64,000 nt of DNA from Acridotheres tristis (Eukaryota; Chordata; Aves; Passeriformes; Sturnidae), in the NCBI GenBank assembly GCA_037013685.1, contig CM072893.1, positions 23,021,736-23,085,735 of the forward strand, read 5' to 3'. The notes below the pieces were generated by a model. It ran no database searches. It saw only the letters and a program-made list of their open reading frames with translations, and was not told where the DNA came from. A program made the position numbers and the translations under genes. Below are positions 12,561-23,170 of the stretch, in pieces; within the stretch, counting starts at the first letter, position 1; the number at the start of each line of letters is the position of its first letter.

Positions 12561-15500
12561 TACATGTAAGCAGAGCAGGACAACACACAGAGGCTCAAAA
12601 ACGATTTAAAGAAAATACAGACAGATGAATAACAGTCTATTAGTACATGCCAGCAATCCATAAATGGAAAACCTGATACTTCTTCTAAGCAAGTGAATTA
12701 AGTCCTTCCAAATTAGAGTGCCAATGCTTTTACCTCATCCGCTTTAAAATCAGATCTATATGTTGAAAGGACCATATTTCTCCATTTTAAATAGGTAATT
12801 TTTTGCCTGAAATATGCTTTATTGATACAGTCCTAGAACATAACAAAGACACCAAACACCAGAAATTTCACATACTTATCTATCAGTGACTTTGAAAAAG
12901 TGGATGGAAAGGGTACTCTCTGTATTTTCACTCTCCCACATACATACATGGCATAGCCAAAAAGAGAACGTTATATTTTAACGATTTAAGTGTGACAGAT
13001 CAACTCCGACAAAAAAAGAAATGTGCTGTGGAGTTGTGGAGGTTTTGCAGCCCTCCAAAGTGAGATATCAGCAGTGGTGGGAGCTGCCACTGCCACATAC
13101 TCCTCATTTTCAACAAGCCCTCACAGAAAATCCCACCACAGTGGTCCTTATCACAACTCACTTGCATACAATGACACTACACAAAGCAATTCCAGTTACT
13201 TAATTTTTGTTTCCAAGTGAGGACCTCGTTCTCTTCAGATGTCTGCTTGTATCCTGAGTTTATGATCACAGTCCCATCTCCATCATCTTCCAGTAATATT
13301 GAACTTCAAGTTTCATCTTATCCTAAAATGGACTGTACAAGACCTTGCCCTGCATGTACAAAACACGAGCTTTTTTAAAAACAAAACACTGGAGGCTACT
13401 GCAAACAACAACTGGAATTTATTTCCAAAAACTCCTTCAAAGAAATAATTAGCAGAAAGAGAAAGCTCAGCTCTAAACCAGGAACTTTTTTTTCCTATAG
13501 TATTTTGTACAATCTGCTTCATAATGGTCATGCTGGTAGTACAATTTAGTCACCTAATCACATCTCAGCTTTTAACCAGGACACAGGGTAAGAACCACAG
13601 CAGTCAAAACACCAACAAGTCAGAGAGCCCCAACACCTCACCAGCCAGTGTTGTTGGAGTTGCAGTCCCAGGAATTTTAAGAACAAGGACAGCAAAAAAG
13701 CAGGCCTGAGGTGTGTTCTTGCCCTTCACCTTCAGGAGGGGATTATGTGCTGCTCCACATTGGCATTGTGTGTGCATCCAACCATACTTCAGCCTCTTCT
13801 TTGTAGATCCCTTTTCTTCTTTGGAAGCAAACTGGAAGCCTGCATTAGCATGCTGTATTTTGCTCTCACCACTAGAAACACTGAGGGTGCTATTTGTAAT
13901 TGTATTCTTTTAAGAGGTTTGTTCTCTGCAGCTGTTTTCTGCTTGCAGTGTATTTTGTGTAATCAGCACATCATCATAAATACATTGGCTGTTCCCCCGA
14001 GGGAAGCTGTCACTGTTTAATTTACAGAACAACCTGGCCAATGTGAATTCTAACACTACAGCACTATGGCAAGAAGTTACCACACTCGGAAAAACAGGTT
14101 TCTATGAATTTTTATATCAAGAGCTGGTCCCAGGACAATTTAGTTTCTAGAAATAGATTGATTTTAAAAGCACTCTATACAATGGATGGAATAGATTCTT
14201 TCCCATTTACAGCCTCTTAAGGCAGCACCAAATTCACTCTCACATTATTTTAAAGGTGACACTCTCACCACAACCATCTTCACTTCTGACTTTTACCAAA
14301 AGAAGACACTGGATATAAGTGTATTATCCTACACACCAATTTTCTGTTGTGTGTTTGGGTTTTTTTAATGAACAATCACCACAACATCAACGTGTTAAGT
14401 TTGTCTTCATTTGCACAAGGGAACGTACTGTGTTGCAAGGTCAAATGTTATTACCTACATCAAAGGGTTGCTGCACAGTTTATTACTCTGAAGATGTGAT
14501 AGAAGAGCAAGGTATATTCCTGAAAGAGTAGAAGTGTATGCAGCTTTATTGGCTGAATGAAGAGTTGCTTCCTTTGTTTGCTGAATATATGGTTGTATTT
14601 TGAGAGAATAAATCACAGGGATTTTTTTGTAAAGAATAGGGAGAAGGCGATGGTTGATCTTGCTATATACAGACACAATTTAGAAAATTCCACAATGTAC
14701 CAAATTATATTGGTAGTCATTTAAAAACTAGATATGAGCCCTAAATAAATATTTGGTTACGATCAACGAGTTCCTTGGATATTTCATTTGCAATGGCTAC
14801 TAGAAGCAGTCTACCTGACTTAGAAAGGGAGCCAAGAAGACTCACAAACTCAATTTTTTTTTATACTTACACATACACACATATATATGTAAATATAAAA
14901 ATAAAATCCTAGAGAGAAATAACTATAAACATAAATAAAATCAGAAAAACTGAATTGTCAAAGTATAAACTTTTTCGGGAATTCTCCTCAAAAAGCAACA
15001 AAAAGCTGTTTCATATATTTAACAAAAAATCCGCATTTTATTTTGAGGGGCAGCTGGTTGTTAAATAACTTTCAGTATAACTGAAAAATTGTGAAATTTC
15101 TCTGTTTAACACCAATTTTTCTAATTCTCAGTGGTAATTAGAAGCTCTGTTTAACATCACCAGACACAGGGCAAGTATACAAACATCATAAAAAAGAATC
15201 ATGCATATCACAGAATACTGGTTATGTATTTTCACAAGGACAGTTTAATTTTACTTAGTTTGTAGAGTATTCTAGGCAATTATTTTCATTTCAAATGAAA
15301 CAAAATATAAGAAACCATTAAAGCAAAACAAATACCATCTTGTCTCTGATATGGTCTGTATTTATGAGGATGATCTACCAAACACAGATAAAACTGAGTG
15401 AAAAGAGCTGAGATTTTATGGAAAAGTGAGTTATCTGGTTATGTAGAGGAAAGAATACAGGAAAGAGAATATCTGGGTATTTTTACATGCTATGTAGGTA

Positions 15501-15899
15501 ATAGCCAACAGAAAGCAGAGGAAATAAGAAGAAACCCACCCAACACAGTGTAGCAAAGTACTACTTCAAGCTATGAATTTTAAGATTTAGCAAGCATATT
15601 TCTACTGAGAGTATTTGGGTTGATTCCCTGAAATTTTCCATGTGTTCATCTCATTTCAAAGAAGAAATATTTAATTTTCTTTTCCTTATACAGAATTATT
15701 CAGAACTATCTCTGCATATTTCCTAAGAGTGACTAAATTCTAATATTGGCTTAAATTTAGATGCTGGGTAAGAAAGTATTTAATGGCTTCTCCAAATTTG
15801 TGGTAAAATTCCATACTTGTAATATTCCACATTATTCCATCTTTAAATTAAAATTATTGGCGTTAACTCTTTGCCAATGGTGCACAAATAGGTACAACT

Positions 15900-16275
15900 T
15901 GACCTTGTGCCAGCGGCTCCCTCTGAAGCCCTCACCGCCCGTGGAGCCATCAAACCCAAAGCGATAATGGAGCGATTGACGGGGACTAAGGCTGGATCCA
16001 AGCACACTGGCCCATGTGGGACTGCTGCGAGGGGCCTGCAGCGGGGTACCCTCAGAGCCTCCTTTCCCCATAGGAAGGGACAAAGATGCAGACTTTGGAG
16101 GCGCACGAAGAGCCGCTGAGCTGTTACTGAAGCAGCGGAGCGCCGCGGCCGCGCTGCCCGGCGGAGGCCGGGGCTGCAGTTCCGGGCGCGGCCGGGGGAG
16201 CGCAGCACAGTCCGCGCCATGGCCCGGCCCCCGCCCCGCGCCGCGCCCGCGCGGCAGCGCGCACACGCACAGCCC
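15900..16275. promoter_or_regulatory. Intronic (orphan) CpG island
   Basis: About 370 bp of strongly CpG-rich sequence, densest at 16130-16260 (for example gcgccgcggccgcgctgccc), isolated in AT-rich intron 2. It lies about 6 kb downstream of exon 2 in the direction of BTRC transcription. It is either an alternative or noncoding promoter or the CpG-rich core of a developmental enhancer. Both strands carry open frames of 120-160 codons, but these follow from base composition, show no family resemblance, and lack a convincing exon structure. No known BTRC first exon is recognisable. Confidence 0.7.
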
Positions 16276-16280
16276 CGTTC

Positions 16281-16291
16281 TAATTCAATTA
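16281..16291. promoter_or_regulatory. P3 paired-homeodomain dimer site, copy 1
   Basis: TAATTCAATTA fits the P3 consensus TAATYNRATTA, bound cooperatively by paired-class homeodomain dimers (PAX3/7, PRRX, ALX, PHOX2 types). The identity of any bound factor is unknown. Confidence 0.55.
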
Positions 16292-16317
16292 GCGCAGCCT
16301 GCAACTCCAGAAAAGAG

Positions 16318-16328
16318 TAATTCAATTA
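16318..16328. promoter_or_regulatory. P3 paired-homeodomain dimer site, copy 2
   Basis: A second exact TAATTCAATTA, 37 bp from the first (start to start). The similarity extends to flanking bases: both copies continue AG(C/T)GCA. Confidence 0.55.
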
Positions 16329-16332
16329 GTGC

Positions 16333-16350
16333 ATTGTGGAGCTCCACAAT
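16333..16350. repeat. 18-bp perfect palindrome
   Basis: ATTGTGGAGCTCCACAAT equals its own reverse complement. Each half contains TGTGG (RUNX-like core) and ATTGT/ACAAT (SOX-like core). It starts only 5 bp after the second P3 site, so it is more likely a dimeric protein site than an RNA hairpin. Confidence 0.8.
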
Positions 16351-18900
16351 ACCTCCAAGCAGATGTTCGCAATCCTGAGGAACCGGAGCTAGCTTTAAAG
16401 ATACCTGTATGCCTCCAACGCGGCGCTGCATATGCCGTTTGTCACCACGGCTTTACACACCTTCCTGACTCCTAACGAGGGAGGAAGAAAAACTCGCATG
16501 AGTTTTGTTTCATTTTTTAAACCAAACAGCCGAACTGGTGCTGGTGTGCTGGAAACCTTGCCCTCACCTTAGCGGGAAAAGCACATTAGTAGTAACCAGA
16601 CCATCACTACCGAGGTTGAAGGAGGGGGAAGCCTTGTAGCTAAGACGCAGTTTAAATTAATCATTGTGCTGGACACACTGGGTAGTATTTCTCAGTGACA
16701 AACTGTCACACTTCTTGATACTCAGATTAAAGAGCTAATAAAAGCACATGGAACTTTCCAGGATCAATGTGGGTGCAGAACAAATGCCGCTTTCTGTTAC
16801 TAAATGTAATTACTCAATGTAATTAGAAATTAGTGACGTGCTACAAAAAACAACCAAGCCCATCCCACTGAGAAAGATTTCTTTCTAGTCCCCTTTATTT
16901 CTTTGCCACCTGAAAGGAGGAAAATATCTCTTGCTGTTGCTACTACCTGAGCTGAAATCTTGCAGCACACCCTGGCAACTCCCCGAGTTTGGTGAGCTCC
17001 CCAGCATCACTCAAGACTCTGCACAGGTTACACCGCCAGCCAGACAAGGTCACCAGATTTAAAGAGAGGGATAAATCCTAAATATGTTTAAGAAAGCTCT
17101 TCAGTAGTCACTGGGCACTGTTATTTAAAGAAATCTCCAGCCAGGCTAACCATCGTGGTCTTCCTGTAGTGAAGCTCCCGAAAGTCTGAGCTACAAATGG
17201 GGCTGGAGTCAAACACAAAAATTACGTGATTTGGCTTCATCTCTGCTCCTTCCTGTATCATCTCTCATGCCTTTATAATTGCTCCTGCCAGGTGGTAAAA
17301 TGAGGAAAACCAGAAAAGACTGCTGCTGAACACCTCCAACAAGAAACTTTGCTTAAAAAACCAGGTGTCACACTGTGGCAGTTCAATATTTCATAGCCAA
17401 TACAAGGAATGTGCAACAGCACTGCAACTTTAAATCTTTGCCTCCTGTGTCAGTCTATCTCCTCTCATTGTAATGCCAAAGGGAACAGCAATCAGAGTGG
17501 AGATGTTCAACGTGATAGAGGTCAGGACACCGGTGGATCAACGTACCAGAAACACGACCTTGTTTATTTTTTTCCCCAGTATTATTGTTTACAGGGTGCT
17601 TTGCTCATGTACCTTGTGGTTCTTAGCTAAAAGATGAAATTACAGCCCAGGATGAAGCGCTCAGGCACACATCCAATTTGTGTTTCCATCTCAGAAAACA
17701 AAAAGCTTCTGAGGCCCTCGGGCTGCCATTCAAACTTGGAGAGGCTGACATTTTTAACAGCATGAACCAGAGACTGGCAGAGGAATGATCTAATGCATTT
17801 CTGACTTGTCAATCAAAGATCTCACCTCTGCTGTCTTGTAAACAGTTGGGGGCCACCTAACTACATTCACAACCAGGGCAGAGCCTGCTGCCAGCCAGGG
17901 GGGTGCTGGAGCCACATGCTCTGGCTATTAGTCACCAAAATTAGGATTCTGCTTTAGAGGTGCACTGTAAACAGCCCCCGGGCAGGTTTCACACAGCCAC
18001 TGGCAGAGCAAGAGGGGTGAATACAAAGTAGGCTTAGTGTGTCCATGCTGATGGAGTCTATGACTGGACACTCAGTATCTTTCCCAATTAGAGACAGAAC
18101 TATGCACACCAGCAAACACCAGCGCCAAAGCCAATTTCCATCAAATGTATTTCTCATAAACGCATTTCTGAGCATGCAGTTTGCCCACCCCAAGACTCTA
18201 GCTCTAACCTCCTGTATAACTAGAAATTATGTACTACTACTCACATTTACACTGTATTTCCAGCAATAAAATGTCAACTTCTAACACAAAAGTGCATGAA
18301 CAGGCTGAAGGAAATTTACAGACACAACTGTTTCTACTAATACACTGACAATGCTTCTTTAACAAATATTCCACTTTGTAACACAAAAATATAAACTTTA
18401 GGAAAAAATAATGTAAAAATAATTTGAAAAATAAGTTCATGTCTGTCTCACAGGGACAACAGACTTTCATCACTGCATACCTTTTACATCTTTTGCATTT
18501 TCATGTTTCTGCAAAAGTAATCTCAGTCCATAGAGGTCACATCCACACTGCCCAGCCTCAAGTGCACCCATGCCTTCCTCCCCAGGACAGAGCTTTTAGC
18601 CCGTACTGAGGAATTCTTGCACACGTGCTCACTTCTGCAAAACCAAGCAGAAGCTCGTCCCCTTCACCTGACAAACCCTGATGTGTAGTTCTTTATGGCC
18701 GAGATCTTCAGACAAAATAAAAGGCAAATTTCTGACATTCTATAGAGACACTTCTGTACTCAACAAGATATTGCGACCTCCATCACAAAAGTTAATCCTC
18801 CTCTTTGACTACGAGAGCCTGTTACAGAAACAAAAGTTTCAGATTTGGCAAAATAAAGCTGACAAGACAACTCTGTTCTTCTCCACCTGTGTCTAGGTTC

Positions 18901-18960
18901 CAGACAAAGGTAATAAAAGCATGATTCTTGTCCCAAGAAGTTTACAATCTAAACAGGAGC
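18901..18960 (+). mobile_element. MIR/CORE-SINE-like fragment
   Basis: The segment gacaaagg...ttgtcccaagaagtttacaatctaaacag resembles the widespread amniote MIR-family segment around ctgccccaaagagcttacaatctaaatag. It is short and diverged. Confidence 0.5.
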
Positions 18961-20799
18961 TGGTATTTGTGCTGGTTGTGAATTAGGTAAAAGGGAAGAG
19001 GTGGACTGCTCTCTGCAATTACGGTGATACATAAAGTCTTTGGCAAGACTTTCAAATTCCTCTTCAAGCCTTCTCATTTATACAACAGCCTATAGAAATT
19101 AATTCAAGGAAATACTTTGGTCTTCTGCAAACCTGGAAGGATTAATACAATCATTCTCTTGGCATACTTGATGGGTGTAATTGTAAATTTGAATTTTCAA
19201 AGAGCTGCAGTTATGAAAAGCAACATAAATAGAGCCTTATGAGTATGCATGGAAAAATATTTAAACAGGGAAAGTAATTATCTTCACATGGAGAATGTCA
19301 TGAAAACATACACTTGTTGGTACATCTGGAAACTACCAAAGCACAAATTTCTAAGAAAAAATAATATATTCTGCATTATTTATTTTCTATTATTAGGAGA
19401 ATCTTCATGCAACCTAATTTTCAGTTGCTTTGCAGAATAACAGTACTGTAAAATCTGGCATCTAAGACACTGAAAATGGAATGGCTGGCCTTTTTCTCTT
19501 GTTAAAATAACCTCTGATCACTTCTCACAGTGCCTTATAGGAGTTCATGTCCCAATTTGCTGCCACCTTCCACCATGATTGTTATGAAATTCAGCTACAT
19601 AGTAGACTGTCAGTTGCAAAGCCCTTTGAGATAAAAGATGTAAAAAAGAACTGTTGCTAGCTCCCTATTCCCTTATTCATGGATTTAGCCTTAAAGCCTT
19701 TCCCACTGCAGGATGACTGCCTAAAAACTGGGCTAAGGAACCAGAAGATCCTGTTTTCACCTAAGTGTCTCCAATAATAAAAACACAAAGAAGAAAAATG
19801 AAGTTACCTGACATATTAACAGAATTATTTCTAAATCGACTACCTGCCAATGCTTCCCATGAGGAGTCAGCAAGACATTAACTGAGCTATTCAAAAAGAG
19901 CATCTTTCCACATTTCTGTCTGAGCATCTGAAGGCAGGAATGTAAATAACTAGACAAATTCAGCAGTGACTAAGTAGCCTTCCAGATGGCATCTTCTCTT
20001 TTGCCACAAGCAAAGAACATTGATATGCTTCTCCAGTTACTTTAAGCTTGCTACGGAAAAAAGAAAGTAACTTAATATGAGAAAATTCACTGGGCTACAA
20101 GAAAGTCTTTAATGCTTTCCCAAAGATTTGATATCAAAAAAAAGCATTAAAGAATGATGAAATACTACAACATCACTGCTTCAAGCAGGCTCCAAACCAC
20201 TCCCTTCTGCACTGGAAAATGCAGAAGCCATGCCTCAGAGGGGAGTTTTCTTCAAACCATGCAAGCTAATGAGGATCAATCAGAGCCCATTGAAAAAAAT
20301 GGACTGAAATGAGGATGACTCAGTGCTGCAGAAGCTGTTGCTGTCAATGTGGTTTCTCTCTCAACTGGCAGTAAACGTGTTCCTCAACACGGCAGTCAGA
20401 GATCAGTGAAGAGTACCAGTCCACCATTTCAGATGGCAAGTGACATACTTCCCCAATTCCCAGTCACTAAATGCACATGGAAATATCTCTCAAAAACTGC
20501 AGAAATGCGAACGCCAGTCCTACCAGTATCCCAACACAATGAATGGCTCTGCAGCTAACTCATTTGACCCCAAATATCAATGCACTGCATTAACAGAACA
20601 ACTATTGTTCATATCTATCATTAGCAAGGACATCTTAAGCTAAAATAAATTAATTTCTCTTTCCCTTTGTAATATATGCCTATTTTAAGTAATCAAAAAT
20701 AATTCAAGTAGAAAGGAAGAAGTCTCAATTTGAGTTCATAAATTACTTTCCATATATTGCTAAGCTTAAGGAGATCTGAGATTTATTCAACAGCCAAAA

Positions 20800-20935
20800 G
20801 CCCAAATATTAGGCCCATCCGATTTAGTCAAATTATGCAAATCAGGATTAGGAGTCTAACTCTGCCTGTTGTCTCTAGAGTCCTCTTAGACTAATAAAAA
20901 GTCGTGTTTCCCCCTCCCCCACGGAGAGCTCCACT
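20800..20935. promoter_or_regulatory. Possible conserved noncoding element with octamer
   Basis: A repeat-free block containing ATGCAAAT (POU octamer, 20835-20842), a caggatta bicoid-like core (reverse TAATCC) and a few retained CpGs. It is weaker than the blocks at 5.2, 12.2 and 16.3 kb; listed because of the perfect octamer. Confidence 0.25.
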
Positions 20936-22164
20936 AAAAGCTTGGTTCAGCAAAGGAGGCCTGGCAGGACACCTTCCAGAGTCCATCAGTGCTACTGCTG
21001 TGTCAGCAAAAAGAGTTGCAGCAAAATAATGCAAGACACTTAAGCCTCCTCTGGGACTAAGAAGATTATTTCCACAGCACTATCCTAGCTCTGGGAGCAA
21101 GAAGCAAAACTTAAAATCATCTTTGCAAGCCTTACTTTAGAGGTGCATAATGAACTTACCCCTAAACAAGTGAAAATTTCAGAAAGATTCTGGCCTATCT
21201 TTTTTTCTGGTTTTGAAAGATGCTGGTAAATAAAACTCTCTGCCACAGGTTAGGCCAGCAGTAGCATAATCGAGCAGCATAAACCTTGAGGTGAATGTTC
21301 ATGCTACAATTAGCTCAAATAACCATGCCCTCTACAGAGATGCTTCTAAAGTCCCTCAGTCACTGCAGTCTTAAAATACCTCAGAGTTTCTAATGTGACT
21401 GTAACATCTCTGGAGCCCAGTCTCTGCTGTTGTGCCCATTTGTCATCAGAAATGCTTGCAATGATCTTGAGAGCCTTGTCTACGCTTCTTGATGGTCACC
21501 CAGCACTTGTCTTACTCTCTACCCATGGGAAAATGTCTACATTTTTTAGGATTCACTGGTCAAAGGGTCTGAACAAACTTGTTTGGCAGAAAGCTGACTC
21601 ATGATAGAGAAAAGCCTGAATCTAACAAATCAGAGATAAAAGGGTGAAGAAAAAAGGTTTCCTTTATTTGCCTTTTGACTGACAGCTTACTTGGACAATA
21701 ATTTTTTATAATCAAAATGTCTAGACTCCTGCTAACAAAGCTGAAGTAAAGAATTGCTGGCATCAGTTATCATCATGGCAATGAACTCACCCTCTGAGTC
21801 CTTTAAGCGGCACACAAAAAATTTAGATAGGAGGGGAATTGCAAATAGCCAGAATAGCCAGATTGGAGACTCTGTAATGGATACTGTTTGCCAGATATAA
21901 TTAAGTGGTATCTTTTTGACACAATTTAAAGCCAATGAAAAAGATGATTGTATCAAGCCAATTTAGATAAAATAATTATATCAAGGTAAATGGAAATGCC
22001 CCAGCTGCCCTGAATCTACACAAGATGGGTTAAAATACCAGAGATCAGAATGACAGAGGAGAGGCACAGAGTATGAACCAGAATAAATAGAGGTCAAGCA
22101 GGCAAGTAAAGGAGATGCACACGCACACAGATGGAGAGAAAAGGAGGGGAGAGACAGAAAGTAC

Positions 22165-22272
22165 CTGGAAAGCTGGGAGTGCGCCAGTCCCTGGGTTATA
22201 CAGGCATCGCAGCGAGGGCATGCTGTCCGCCAGGCTGGAGCAGCCCAGCCACAGAGATCTGGGCATAGAGCA
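22165..22272 (-). CDS. BTRC: BTRC coding exon 2, cassette exon (residues 17-52)
   Basis: A 108-nt, 36-codon, phase 0/0 exon on the minus strand. It starts CSMPRSLWLGCSSLADSMPS and ends with YNPGTGALPAFQ, matching residues 17-52 of the long beta-TrCP1 isoform. The acceptor is tttctctgcag and the donor is CAG/gtactt. The donor is weak: it lacks the usual A at +4 and G at +5. This fits the known human situation, where this exon is skipped to make the 569-residue isoform, and skipping leaves the frame intact. From memory, human has Thr where this sequence has Pro in the last few residues; otherwise the exon looks essentially unchanged, implying that the encoded segment is under selection. It carries no named domain. 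Confidence 0.95.
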
Positions 22273-23136
22273 CTGCAGAGAAAGGACAACTATGAGATGG
22301 GACTGTGTGAGACAGGATGGCACAGATTACAGGAACTTTAAGGCCAAATGGCATCAACACAACTGCCCTTTAAGAGAGCACTAACTGCTGAAGCATCTTT
22401 TCCTTGAGAGAAGCTTTACAGATGTCATAGTAGCAAGAAAAAAGCCTATGGATCAAGAAAGTAAATTTTGATTAATTTTCCACAACAATGTGTCGAATTT
22501 TCCCAGTAATAAAAAGTTTCTGTCCAATTAATCAGACCTCTTCTCCATCCACAGCAATGCTCCAGGCAGAACACAAGGCAAGCAATTTTGCAAGGAAAGC
22601 AGAAAAGTAAATTACAACTTTAAGTGTAACACTTGCAGGGAAAGAAAAGGTTTGTGTTTTGTCTGTAAATGAGATAAAAGGAAAAACCTATGATCCAAGG
22701 TGAATAGGAATTTGGTGACACTGTATAAGAGTTTCCTGCTTCTGCTTGCCTTGTTGTTTGTTAAATAAAATACAACTGTTATAATAAATTGATTCAGTTC
22801 CTACAAACAGAAATACAAAAAGGAGCTAAAGCAGCCAATGAAGGAAAATACTAGCCATTTTGATAGTTAAAGCCATTACCCCTTGAAATAGAGAGCTATT
22901 TATTCATTTTACACCACTACTATTAAATTTAGGGATGCATTATGATAGCAATTGCTTTTACCAGACACAGAGTTTTTGATGCCATAAGCACTACTGCATT
23001 TGTCTAATTACTGGCAAGGCAGGAAAAAACAAGTGTATTTTAAATTGGCAGATAGCCATGAAAACTGAAGGATGTGATAGATTAGCTGCTAGAGATTTTA
23101 AACCCTCATACTCTTCTTTTTTGCAATCCTGCCCCT

Positions 23137-23138
<2 letters not shown>

Positions 23139-23166
<28 letters not shown>
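23139..23166. repeat. T homopolymer (28 T)
   Basis: An uninterrupted run of 28 T. On the minus strand it would be a poly(A), but the sequence before it on that strand has no recognisable gene or SINE, and no target-site duplication is obvious. I treat it as a simple repeat, prone to length error. Confidence 0.9.

Positions 23167-23170
<4 letters not shown>

Larger units (their letters stand above)
16275..16860. promoter_or_regulatory. Homeodomain-rich candidate enhancer beside CpG island
   Basis: This block directly follows the intronic CpG island. It holds two TAATTCAATTA sites (16281 and 16318), an 18-bp perfect palindrome (16333-16350), TTTAAATTAATCATTG-type homeodomain clusters near 16652, and a repeated AATGTAATTA (about 16804 and 16817) followed by aaattagtgacgtg. 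There are no repeats or exons. The combination of motif density and island adjacency makes it the most enhancer-like block in the gene body. Conservation and activity are inferred. Confidence 0.5.
970..22164 (-). other. BTRC: BTRC intron 2 (about 21.2 kb)
   Basis: Bounded by the exon 2 donor and exon 3 acceptor. The annotated contents are a pentanucleotide array, two MIR-like fragments, a degenerate AT-rich repeat, an intronic CpG island and several CNE-like blocks. The remaining stretches (970-2320, 2480-4365, 5780-10490, 10660-12230, 12570-15880, 16870-18890, 18970-20790, 20940-22160) are ordinary AT-rich intron in which I see no exon, RNA gene or clear mobile element. Confidence 0.9.

Noticed and set aside
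15832..16378. Open frames of 120-160 codons on both strands at the intronic CpG island
   Set aside because: No family resemblance, no convincing splice structure, and expected from G+C content. An unannotated first exon remains possible and is covered as a finding on the island.
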